Shown here: positions 13,662-25,082 of the stretch, piece by piece | Layout of the letters: every line of letters starts with the position of its first letter | Numbering within the stretch: the stretch's first letter is position 1 | From: Caenorhabditis elegans | Taxonomy: Eukaryota > Nematoda > Chromadorea > Rhabditida > Rhabditidae | Length of the DNA: 64,000 nucleotides | NCBI RefSeq assembly: GCF_000002985.6 | Contig: NC_003284.9 | Coordinates: 5,146,001-5,210,000, forward strand | Direction of reading: 5' to 3' | The notes under the pieces: generated by a model | What the model saw: only the letters and a program-made list of their open reading frames with translations | Database searches by the model: none | What the model was told of the DNA's origin: nothing | Position numbers and translations under genes: made by a program

Positions 13662-16600
13662 CTGCAATATACAAAAATGATGCAAATTGAAAAAAAAACT
13701 GACTACATCATACAGAAAAGGACCAAACTGAGCATGAGAAATCGTGTCGGTATATGGTATTTTATAGACGTTATTTTATGACTAGGGTTTTGATGGTCGT
13801 TTGATATGATGATAAGATATCAGTAGTTGAGATAATGGATGTGTGTAGGTCATTGCGGTGTTGTAATGCCAAGAGCAATGCCAATATTGTGGATGAGACA
13901 TTTGAGATGGAGTTAAAACTAAAATGGTATCACGTATGCAAATAATTATTGAAGATAAAATTTTCAAAGATGCAATTTTTCCAATAATTGATACTACCTG
14001 TTTTGGTAACTTACTGAAACGATTTGTAAATTATTAATTAATGAAATTAACTTTAAGTGCACTGTCACAAATTCAAATAGCTTGAATAAACAAAAATACA
14101 ATTGAGTGAAAAAATGAAACTTTGAAAGAAACTATAAAGACGCGCCAAATTCTTATCAAGTTGTGATGGTCGGGGGTAGAGTCTGTGTATCGATGCAACA
14201 CTATAAAGAACACCCATCCTTTTGTAAAACCTGATTTGGAAAAAGGAAGAAGTGATCTGTTTCTGTGTTTCATTTTTTTATACCGTTAAAGGCACCGAAA
14301 CCGAAACTTGGCCGCCGAGAAAACTAATTTTGTTATACAAATTTCTACAGGCTAGTTTTTGTCCTAGCAGAAAACAGTCGTTATAGTTTCAAAAAACGTT
14401 CGGGTCAGTTTTCTGTAAGGAAAAATGTCTGACAATTCGGGAAACATTATTTTAAATAAATACCACTAAACAAAGAAAATCCAACCAAAATTAGCCAAAA
14501 TATGGAAAAGAATTCAGCCCTGTATAACTTTTGTTACAATAGTGAAAAAATCATAAAAGATGCCTGATAATTTGTGAATATTATTTTGGAATTATACCTC
14601 ACAGTTTTTAGGGTTTGAAAGATTTTAAAGAGTATGTTGTCCCATCTTAAAATAGCAAGAACTTTCCTATTCATATTTTTGATCAGACAACTAGTCCTAT
14701 TTGTTAATTGGTTTTTAAAGAGGATTGGTTTTTCATAATATTGTCAAACTAGAGTTCAAGCAGATAAATTTGATTTTCTGGAAGATTCTATTTTGGTAGT
14801 CGGTGTAAATATAAAGTTTATGCCTGATTCATGGTATGTAACAATTCATATTTCAAACGACCAGTCACACTTTCTTTCAGTTCCGCTATTACGCAAGCAG
14901 CTCAACGTGTGATTAAATCAAAATTGAAAACTTTGCTTCAAAATAAAACTTGAAAAATAGGGTTTCTAATTCAAACGAAGCCGTGCAAATCAGGCCACGT
15001 GTTAGCCGAAATCTCCCACGCTAACACCAAGAACATTCGAATTTAGTAGCCATCGTCATAACAGATATGATATAAATTCAGTCTGCATTTATCAGGTATG
15101 ACAGTTTTCATTTACGTTGGCGTTCCTCGGAAGCGATGTGGGAAAAAATTGTCAAATTTTACTTGAAAAGTCGTCACTAGCGTGTGAGTCCACTTATGTT
15201 TCTGTGTGTTCTGTCTGAGCAGGTAGTTTTAACGTAATGTGTTTTGTCGAAAAAGTGTCGGTTTGAAACGTCACAAAAAAAATGTTTTTGAAGTTTTGGA
15301 TATTCTCAAATGTTGCTTTCACTTCTGTCATTCACCCAAAGCCATCAAATAAATTTGAACTGTTCTTTTCACTCCTATGAATATAAAATCTGAAGTGACA
15401 CCACAGTGAAAAGGTTCAAAAAACTTATTTTTGGTTATAGTCCAGAAAAAGCAGTTCCGATAATGATTTATTTACTTTTTCGAACATCATAGGGATTCAA
15501 ATCTGCAACAATGTTCTAAATCTTTCAAAAAGCACAAGTTGCTCGGAAATTGGGCAATTCGTCAATACTTTGCTTTGACTGAAATATTCTAAAAACATTA
15601 AGGGATTATTTTAGTACACCAGCTAAATAGTCTTTTTGGGCTTCTTGGCGCAAACTTACAAAATACCTACATAGTTTCAACATTTCTGTGTTTTTGGGCA
15701 AAAGTTGAGTTTGCTGTACAATATGCTGTACAATGTGTACAATGTTTGTTAAACTTTAAAGATGTAAAAAAAAGTGTTAAAAAATAATTTTTAAGGTAAA
15801 ATTTGAATATTTCTGCAAAGCTTGTCTTTTCCACGGAAAAAAAAATCTGAAAATATGCCAAGAAATGTTTTGAATCGTCTAACTAAAAAAAATTTAAGGA
15901 AACTAATAAGTTTAGCAGGAACATACGAAGATGTCGTGATTAGGTCAAATAGTTTTTTTATCGGAAAAATAACTAAGTTTAATAAATTAATAAAAACAGT
16001 TTCTTTAACTTTTTAACACTTTTATAAAAAAATCATTGCGGTTAGGCTTCTATCACCAAAAACAAAATCCCACGTAACTTTTCCGAAACTCAAATAATCA
16101 GATCATAGATTAGGCCCTCCTATTTCTAGACTCATTTTACCACCACCACCTTCTTTACTACCCAATTATAATAATTTTAATACGTGTCTCAGCACTTCCT
16201 ATAGCAAATCAAAAGTGTGTGCCCGCGAAGTTTCCTCAAAACTATTTTCACGCCTTTTTGTCTTCTTCCCCCACGCTCCCCACATCATCGTGAAATTATT
16301 TTCCAGCACAGATTTGTGAAATCCAATCATAAACAGGTGAAATGTTCGAAAAAGGTAGTTTCAAATATAGAAATATTGTTGTAGTAATATTCACGTCTCT
16401 TTTGATTCCGTATACCTGCCCGGCCCCGTTTCATGGCTCCACCCCTTGGATATAAATAAAGCTACTGACAAAATGAGATTACATTTGCTTTTTCATTTAA
16501 TATTTTTTAGTTCAATTCCAAAAAAAGAACATACATTATTTTATTCCGTTCTTTTTCACTGCTGAAATAAAATAAAAAGGTTTCGAGCCGTTGTACTTTT

Positions 16601-17054
16601 TTTATTTTTGTACTTTCTCTCAAGCATATCATAGTATTATACGTAATGCTTTCCTTTTCTTAACCGAAAAAAATGAATGAGAATAAATAATATGGTTTTA
16701 GTAATTGGATCCTTTGCTATTTTTGAGTTAGACTATATTAATAATGTGTACCAGTGAATATGGATGTTATTTTCATCATCGGACACCTCGGTTTTGAATT
16801 ATGACGGGCCAGGTTCAAACCCCCATTCAGTTTAATTATTCAATGTTTTGATGTCAAGATTCTTGTCAGAATTTCTACCATAGTCAAAGCTGACATTCAA
16901 AAGACTCCATTTTAGATAATTTGCCAAAATTATAGGTATTTACCGTGATATTTAGTTTACTGACGTCTCATGTGTTTCAAAAACGCTTCCTCAATCTCGT
17001 TCATATTTTTCTTGATCATTTTTCTTTTTTTGTATGTAGGTAAGAAATTTTCAG
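13662..17054. other. intergenic region between HPDL and the peptide gene
   Basis: The two genes diverge from here, so the interval must hold both promoters. Short open frames (up to 66 codons) lack paired splice sites or recognisable products. No RNA gene or mobile element was seen. Confidence 0.5.
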
Positions 17055-17355
17055 ATGTCGCCAAACATGTTCGGACTTGTGTTCTTCCTCATCGTCGCTG
17101 TTGCACAAGCATCCCTGTTCCTTGATGAGAATAGCAGAGTGATGGCTCAGCCAGAGAGTGTTGGATCCTATGTTACTGAGTGAGTTTTTGTAACCCCTAG
17201 ACGTATTATATATACTCGATAATATTTTCAGTCTGGATAAGCTGAAAAGGTCGTTTGGACGCAATTGTATGCTAGCCATCTCCGGATGCTTCACCTCGTC
17301 GCAGGCCGAACGATATAGAAAATACATGGACAATGTGCGATTTATTCCGAAATGA
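17055..17355 (+). CDS. prepropeptide with an allatostatin-C-like cysteine loop
   Basis: Exons 17055-17179 and 17232-17355 join in phase to give 82 residues. The ATG directly follows TTTTCAG. Residues 1-18 (MSPNMFGLVFFLIVAVAQA region) form a signal peptide. A short spacer ends in a dibasic KLKR site, followed by SFGRNCMLAISGCF. The two cysteines are six residues apart and the second is followed by Phe, with an Ile-Ser pair inside the loop. Arthropod allatostatin C (somatostatin-related) peptides have the same C-x6-C-F plan with a hydrophobic-Ser pair. The remaining tail, from TSSQAERYRKYM to RFIPK, has no further clear dibasic site. Likely role: secreted neuropeptide for a G-protein-coupled receptor of the somatostatin/allatostatin C class. 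The loop match is direct, the family call is inference from one motif. Confidence 0.7.
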
Positions 17356-19410
17356 ATATGAAATTCGAATCATTTTTTCTTCCATAAAACATCTGGCTGG
17401 TTTTTTCTCGAATCTTTAATTTATTATTTTTTATACCTCTCCTATATAAAAAGGCTTGTGTATTATGCTAGACCCTAGTTATCTACCGTCCCATTCTTTC
17501 TTTTTCAAACTTTTATTGTCGTCGCTCTCGGACAACAAAATAATGAACCGAACTCTCCTTGTTAATCAAATTGTTGTGATCCAACACGATCAACTAGATT
17601 TAGAAATAAGCTGTCTGGAGTAAATGATCAGCAAAATAGTTTATGGAAACAAAACATAGAAACCAATAACTCCGAGCACATCCTTTAGGTATGCCACTCA
17701 AGCAAACATCTTAGAAGACCGATGTCTGATTTTTGAATTCTCGAAACAACTTCCTCGCCGTTTTAATTATGAAATCGATATGGTGTTTAATCGACTAATG
17801 GATTCGAGGATAAGCAGATGAAAAATGTTGACAAAGGGGGATTTACCTGCAATTTAATTGGTTTTGATTATATCTGCAGATGTTGTAAAATTTTTATCAC
17901 GGAAACTAAAATGTTATATAAAGATATGATTTACATTTGATCCCTTATTCGAGCAGTTAAATTAAATAGAAAACATTAAGAAATTGTTTTTAATTAAAAT
18001 CACAGAAAAAAATCACAATTTTGTCCTTTCTTTTGTTAACACTAATAAAATTTTTCAGATCTTTTGGATTAAGTTGAAAGAGCAAATATATATTTTTGTG
18101 ACGACAGATGCTATTATTGCAAAATAAATTTATTCATAGGTTTCAACATAAAGTTTGTAATTTAATTTGCATAGAGTCTTATTCTGATTAAAGGTGTAAA
18201 GTTCAAAGAAAGTCACCTTTTCAAGGGAAAAAGCCGTTGTAACTAAAAAATAATAGTTGAAAAGTCTGCGGGAAATTCAATTTTGGAGCATTCTCTGGAA
18301 AAGGAGTTGTGAGAAAGTTGTTAGTTCGGAGAATGTAAAAATTAAATAGTTGGAAGATTGAATTTGAAAAAGATATGGTGCGGATATGGAGTGTAATTGT
18401 TAAGAAAAAAAAATCGATTTATTCTCAATTGTCTCACAATATGAACATGCTATGTTCAGAAATTGTGTTTACGGTTTCTAATAAGATACTTTGTTAGAAT
18501 ACAGTTTGATCCAATTAAAACCTGACTTGTTCGACGTTTTCAAAAAATTCCAACATATTTTAGATATCCAAGAAAAATTATCTTATTTTGCACTATTCAA
18601 GCTGTGGATTGTTTATTTATTCACTATTAGTAAGCTCGTAAAACTGCCCTCTGAAAAAGTTTTTCATAATTTAAAAAAATGCGTACTATGGAAAAAATTC
18701 TTAATGTGAAAATATTTCAGTTTGGTAATATTGCATTACTTTAATTGGAAACATAAAGCATAAAACACCTATCCATTTTCAAAAGTTTTAATAGCACAAC
18801 TACGCACTTTTTGTATCGTCCATACACACTAATTTTCCTTGTTGCTTGGCAAATAGTATTATCTACAAATGCACTGTATTTGAACTGAAAATTGTCATTC
18901 TGAAAATTGAAACTAGATATTTTGTCATCACTAATTACATACTTAATGGTTTGGCTTCAATCTTTACTCGTTGCAGAACAATGGAAATAATACTAGTTGC
19001 GCAAATATTTACTTTTTCATTTAAATAACCAACATTTTGGAACTTATTTATTCGAGAAATTGGAAATATAAAATAGCATACTTCCACAACAGAGTATTTT
19101 TATTCCATAGTTTCTCGGTTTTCTCACTGTCACCCTTCCTATGTCATAAATGTGTCGGGGCAAATGCATGCGGCCTCCACGTGGACCTTCCTCTTCTTCT
19201 TTCCTCTCTTCCTCTCCGCTGGTGCCTCATATTGTGCGCAAGACCACGGAAAGTGTGTCAGTGAAGAGCATGACGCGTTTTCGTCCAAATTTTTTATATT
19301 TTTCGCTAGTTTGTTAAAAAATGAATTGTCATTTTGAATTTGATTTTTTTAAAATTCTTTTTCACTTTCTTTGACTAAACAAATTTGAATTCAGGGTTAA
19401 TTGACTAAAC
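17356..19410. other. intergenic region upstream of the mannosidase gene
   Basis: A+T-rich DNA without a supported multi-exon gene. One short frame at 19164-19337 begins with a signal-peptide-like sequence and is listed separately. Confidence 0.45.
19164..19337 (+). CDS. candidate short secreted peptide ORF, 57 codons
   Basis: The frame starts MHAASTWTFLFFFPLFLSAG, a good signal peptide, and continues SYCAQDHGKCVSEEHDAF with two cysteines six residues apart. It ends in a hydrophobic stretch. It sits 74 bases before the mannosidase start, in what should be its promoter, and shows no splice sites. It may be chance, a leader ORF, or an independent gene. Confidence 0.2.
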   Translation: MHAASTWTFLFFFPLFLSAGASYCAQDHGKCVSEEHDAFSSKFFIFFASLLKNELSF

Positions 19411-22400
19411 ATGCGGTTGGTAAGGGATGATCCAGGATTACCGCTTTACAACACAACATCTCCGAAAGGTCACACGTTTCGACGGATAAGAGCTCGAGCT
19501 CGGCACGTTAGTTTTACAATGTTTATTCAAAATTTAGGCTTAAATTTTTCAGTGGTTTTCAACAAGGAATACGCCGACGAAAGCTTGTATAATCTTTACA
19601 ATTCTTCTATCAATTTTCGTATTAATAACAATATGTAGTCAAGGTGAAGCAAAAAGAGAACAGCCGATAGTTGAAGTTGGATATTCTAAACGTTTGTTTT
19701 GAAAATAAAAATTTGCATTTCAGAACCCAGAGATCATCATCAACGAACAAGTAATCGCAGGACAAAAAACTAAACATTCCAAAGAAGAATCCGCGGAAAA
19801 TTTGAAACCCGTGCACGATATTGATCGACAAATTGTGGAAGATGAAATGGATGCACCGGAGACTGGCGGAGGCAATGAAAAAATTGTCAAGTTTACAGGC
19901 AAGTTACTTCCATTTTCAATTTTTAAAAACTTGAAAGTTAATTAGTTTCTTTTAGGACCAACAAACGATAGGCAAAAAGCTGTTGTAAAAGCTTTCCAAC
20001 ATGCGTGGATAGGTTACAAAAAGTACGCATGGGGACATGACACTTTGAAGCCGGTTAGCAAAGTAAGTAACTTTGTTGATGCAATTTGAAATAAATGCTA
20101 TAACTCTCAAAGCTCTGAAAATTATAAAAACCTTTTAAACTTGTTTCTACTAAAAGTTTATTTTTTTGAAAATAACTGCGTAAACTTTTGCAACCAAGCT
20201 TCCAAAAGTAAAAAAAAATTACATAATTATTTTTCCCCTAAGACACAAAAAAATACTTCTACTTGTGTGGCATATAATAATAATAATAAAATCTAGAAGA
20301 CGTCTGGAAACAGTGGGAATTCTTTTTTTAATTTTGAATTTCTAATTTACACTGTAAAAAAAATCGAATTGAAAGTATTTTAAGAATTTAAGAAAATACA
20401 TAACAATTTACAGACTTTTTAGATTAGATAAAAACAGAAAAAGTTTCAAATTAATGCAATTGGTCTTGCAACAAAAAAGATGTATGAAAGATCTATAGAT
20501 TCCAATACTAATTTTCAAAATGTGTTTGCAATTGGGTACAATAGAGATAAAAACTAATTCCCATATTTTTCCAAATTTCAGTCATACTCGGATTGGTTCG
20601 ACACTGGACTCACTATTGTTGATGGACTCGATACCGCAATTATTATGGGACTTGAAGATGGTGAGTGATTTTTTTGGTGGATTGTTTTATCAAATTCAAA
20701 ATGATTAAAACCCACCAAATTTTGTAATGAGGCGTCTTGAAAATTCCCAAAAAGGTTATGGCTATTAATAGATGAATGGTCCGAATTTGGCAACTGAATT
20801 ATTTCTTTTTTTTTTTGAGCGCATTTTGATAATTTATTATCATTTGTATTACAGAGGCCACCGAAGCAACAGAATGGATTCAAAATACGTTGACTTTTGA
20901 AAAAGATAGAATGGTCAACTTCTTTGAGTGCACGATTCGAGTGTTAGGAGGAATGATGAGTGCCTTCCATCTCACCGGAAAAAAAATGTTCCTGGAAAAA
21001 TCGGTAGATCTAGGCGATCGCCTCCTTTCTGCATTCAAATCACCATCTCCAATTCCATACAGTGATGTCAACCTGTTGAAAAGGTTTTTATCGTAAGAGT
21101 ATCTAAATTTATAATTTGATGCAACTTCAGAACTGCCACAAATCCACAATGGGGCGCTGATTCTTCACTCTCGGAGGTCACAACTGTCCAATTGGAGTAT
21201 CGAGCTCTTTCCAGAGCCAGTGGAAATTCTACTTATGAGGATTTAACATTTAATGTTTTCAAACACATTCATAAGATTGGGTGTGAAACTCACGAAGGAT
21301 TATGTGGAATGTTCATTAATGCAAATACTGGAAATTTTAAAAGTAGTAGCTGATTTTATCAAATTATACAATCTTTTTATTATAGAAGACTCGACAATTA
21401 CATTTGGAGCAAGATCTGACAGCTTTTATGAATACCTGTTCAAGCAATGGATTCAGACTGGAAAAACAATTGATTGGCTGAAAGAAGATTATGGTAAAGC
21501 AATGAAAGCGATGGAAAAGTATTTGTACAGAAATTCGAAGCCTAATAAAATGTTTTTCATTGGAGAACTTCTGAGTGGTCAAACGTACTCTCCTAAAATG
21601 GTACTTTAAAAAAAAAATTGAAAATCCGCAATTTCATCTAAACTTCTCTAACATTTCAGGATCACCTTGTGTGTTTCATTGCCGGTACTTTATCGCAAGG
21701 TAGTCAACACGGTTTTCCAAGAAAACATTTGGATATGGCTGAAAAAATTGGAGAGACTTGCCACAATATGTATGACAATCCGACTGGCCTGGGACCAGAA
21801 ATTGCACATTTTAACATGATTCCCGGGAAGGAAGATTTATATGTCAAGGTATGTCAAAAAAGGTTATGGTGGTGAAAGTTTTATGGAGTTTCAGCCACTT
21901 GATGCTCACTGTCTACTTCGTCCCGAAGCAATTGAAGCATGGTTTTACTTATACAGGTTCACAGGTGAGAATTATGCACAGTTAATTTGCGATTCATTGT
22001 GTCCACTGAATCATAATGCGCACATCGCAAGCTAACTAGACGCACAAATGCTTTTACGGTAATAGTTTTGCAAATTGTTGAAAAAAAACATCAAATTCTT
22101 ATAATACTGTGTTGTGTTCCAAAACTATTTTCCCAGAAACGTTATTATTTGTTCCTACCTCACTGCATTTGTTCGAACTTAGATAATATCCTACAATAAA
22201 ATTAGTCAAATTCGTTTTTAAACTAAATTTTTCAATAAAAATTAAAATTTTCAGGAGACAAAAAATACCAGGAATGGGGATGGTCTGCATTCCAAGCAAT
22301 TGAAAAATATGCTAGAATACCCACTGGCGGATACTCATCAATTTCAAATGTGAAACAAATTAATGTACGGTTCAGAGACTCAATGGAATCCTTCTTGCTA

Positions 22401-22514
22401 GGAGAGACTTTCAAATATCTATATTTGCTGCTTGGAGATGATCAAACTGTTTTACCTCTTGATAAATGGGTTTTCACTACCGAAGGCCACCCATTGCCAA
22501 TTTATGATCATTAA
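19411..22514 (+). CDS. mans-3: class I alpha-1,2-mannosidase (GH47)
   Basis: This enzyme trims alpha-1,2-linked mannose from N-glycans in the ER/Golgi. Exons: 19411-19506, 19553-19675, 19724-19898, 19956-20062, 20582-20660, 20855-21083, 21131-21342, 21386-21600, 21660-21848, 21895-21964, 22255-22514; 1755 bases, 584 residues. The protein is type II: a short basic cytoplasmic head, a membrane anchor at about 43-62, a stem, then the GH47 domain from about 131. Catalytic acids fit the family: Glu in [11 protein letters not shown] (218), Asp in RSDSFYEYL (352), Glu in LLRPEAIEA (486). The calcium-binding Thr lies in [11 protein letters not shown] near the end. The third intron needs a GC-AG splice (ACAG|GCAAGT) and the ninth is only 46 bases. 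The second donor is ambiguous (19669 or 19675); both keep frame. The family is certain; mans-3 (T03G11.4) is recalled from memory. Confidence 0.87.
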
Positions 22515-22738
22515 ACTAGGTTTCTCTTCCTTTTTTAAAACTTTTTTTCTCATCTAGTCTTGTTCTTTTAAATTGTTTCTGGTGTTAAATTTGTTTTTAA
22601 AAATATGTCGAAATTTAAGTTTGTCTTATATTAAGATACATTTGGGTATTAATTTTTTGTTTCGTTATTTTCTTCTGTTGCTTCCATCAGAAATTCCATT
22701 CACTTCTTCGCAGGTTGTCCAGTCCAGTAACATGTAAT

Positions 22739-25082
22739 TTATTGATAAAACAATTTGTAAATAAACATTTTTGTGACGAAAAAGATGATTAATGAGCAGG
22801 ATTGGAAGACGTGTGGATATGAGTTGACGAGAAGTTGAGATTCTTTCGAGTTTTCCGGCAGTGTAATATTATTAAACGTGGAAGACGTTGCCGTTGTTGT
22901 TGGTCGTGTTGTGGCCAGCGCTGTTGTGGTGCCGGAAACAAGCGCCGTGAAACATTTTTGAGGACAATGCTTCACTTCACATTCACACGGATCCGACGAT
23001 GTTTCGATTTTCGACATTTCAATTTGTCTTGAAAACACGTCAGCAAGAGCAGGAGAAATTGTAATTGCAGTAGAGGTGAATGTGCTCAATGTGCTCATTG
23101 TTGTCGTAGTTATTGGTCGATGATCAATCTCACCACGCTGCTTGTTATAATGATGGCTTCGGTGGTACATGTTACACCTAGAAGTTGGAAAAAATTTTTA
23201 GATTATTATCTTGCACTTTAGTCATATTTGTGAGAATATTAAAGGAAGGTGAGAAAAATTCTAAGAAGTACGTGAAAAGTTGACTGAAAACGCTAAAAGC
23301 CACTTCACTGATCAAGGTGCAAAAACCAAATGTATTGTAAATATTTCGTACAAAAACATGATGCTCTGTAGAGTACAACTTTCAAATAGTTTTTGTCGTT
23401 TTACGAAAAAGTGGTAAATACCGTAAAAGTGAATCCAGTCATAATAGTAGTAAAGAATGTGGGAATTCAATTGAAATTTCCAACAAGTTTCAAGTTATTT
23501 TTTCACGGCTTTTAATATGTTTTTTTTGTTTCAAAAACATTTATCAAGCGTATTTCTCAATTGTTGTGTTTAGAAACAAACCTTTGCGGTAACCTTATTC
23601 GATTTGTGGCAAATTTTAATACTTTTGAAAAACTATTCTGAATTGCATCGTCTATTGCTTTTTTGACTAAGAATGCTTCATCCGAACAACGATGCATGTA
23701 CTTGTCGGAACAATCACGATATTTCTCCAGCGATCTATAATATTTTTTATCAATCACTTGCCATGTATCACTTGTATTAATCACTTGCAAAATACTGTAA
23801 TTGTAAAAGTAGTGAGCATGTACATGTCACAATGCTTGCTCACTTGCTGCTGATGATCCCTTTCGCAGTTCAAGTACTCGTTCGAAGCTGTAAGAACAGA
23901 AATAATACAGCGGGTTGTTTTCGATTTCCAGGAACAAAACACTAGACGGAACGCACCTCTTGTAGGTTTTCGCATCAATGCACAAAATTTCTTCCACTGG
24001 TCCATAGAAGATAGCAGGATGGCTCGTGCATTGTCACGTGAGCACGAACGAACACAAGTCTCCCAGCTTTTCACTCGTCTAAAAATATGATAGTTGGATG
24101 CTATAAAGAGTCAGTAGATGGTTATTACGTGCACAGTGATCGGATTTGTTTATGAGCTGATCGATTATCTTCTGTGGATGCGATTATTTTATGGAATGGC
24201 GCAAGCATGGTTGTTGTTTCAGTAGAACCTTCAAATAACGGATTATTTTGGCTACTTTGACGCTAAGAAAGTTTGCGGTGAAAAATATAAACGAATTAGT
24301 ATGGGAACAGTGAACTAGTTAGTCAAACGTTTAAAGTTTGTTGAATGAAAGTTCTAAACTATTCAAAAAAAAATCCGAATGTCAACTGTGAAAATCAAAG
24401 ATTTATTGCGAAAAAAAAAATTTTCATTCAAAAAAATTGCCAAAATTGCCTAAAAAAACGAAGTTTTAAAATTTCAAAACATTTTGGAGTATTCACATGT
24501 ATTTTGCGGCAAGTTGTTCACTTTTCACATTCAACGAGTTTTTTGAAATTATCAAAAAAAAATTTACGAGAAAAGGCCATTTGGCCGTTTTTGGCAACAA
24601 CTGTCATAATAAATTAATCTTAAAATTTCAATTTTTACGAAATAGTTCAGACAGGTATGGTCAAATCAACGTACCTAATCAAAAAACTAAAATTTTATTG
24701 AGAAGCTCAGCAAATTTGGTTCATACTTTGTTCATTTGGAACTTGTTTCAACAAAAATTAATGGCAAAAATCTTATGGCAATTTAAGAATAATTTTAAAC
24801 GATTTCGAGTCATTTTCGCTTTACAAGATGTGCTTGAAACAACTTAACTATTTCCAAACTGGTTAAAAATTTCAACACTACACTTTTTTATACATTTTTT
24901 GGAAGAAAATTTTTTGAATACCTGTTATGTCAGAAATGGAGCGTTGAAACTTGGTCATACACACTGCCGTGCAGTACTGAGCTGTTGTAGTGTAAACTGA
25001 AATTCCGCCCATATATTTCTTTTCAAAAAAAAACGGCCTAACCTGTCAACAGCAAAATGCTGATGGAGATCGGTAGATTCAT
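22739..25082 (-). CDS. secreted cysteine-rich protein with Thr-rich region
   Basis: Exons in - order: 25043-25082, 24922-24996, about 24129-24228 or 24262, 23957-24078, 23844-23887, 23582-23794, 22739-23177. The N-terminus MNLPISISILLLTVYTTTAQ is a signal peptide. Cysteine-bearing segments follow (AQYCTAVC, SWETCVRSCSRDNAR, YLNCERDHQQQ, KYRDCSDKYMHRCSDEAF), then a Thr/Ser-rich stretch likely to be O-glycosylated, another cysteine cluster (DPCECEVKHCPQKC) and a hydrophobic C-terminus that could be a membrane or GPI-anchor signal. The spacing recalls the chondroitin-proteoglycan/CPG4-like secreted families, but I do not assign it. Two junctions are unresolved: the start of exon 3 (the good acceptor is out of phase) and the 23844/23794 junction (the strongest splice pair gives a stop). 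AATAAA overlaps the TAA stop. Confidence 0.55.

Noticed and set aside
21849-21894. Reading through the 46-base mannosidase intron in frame
   Set aside because: The run hits a stop, while the spliced sequence restores the GH47 motif VK-P-x-D-x-H-x-LLRPE.
24345-24847. Two overlapping + strand frames of 90 and 116 codons
   Set aside because: They lie in an A-rich intron of the - strand cysteine-rich gene, with Lys/Asn/Phe-heavy translations typical of A+T bias.
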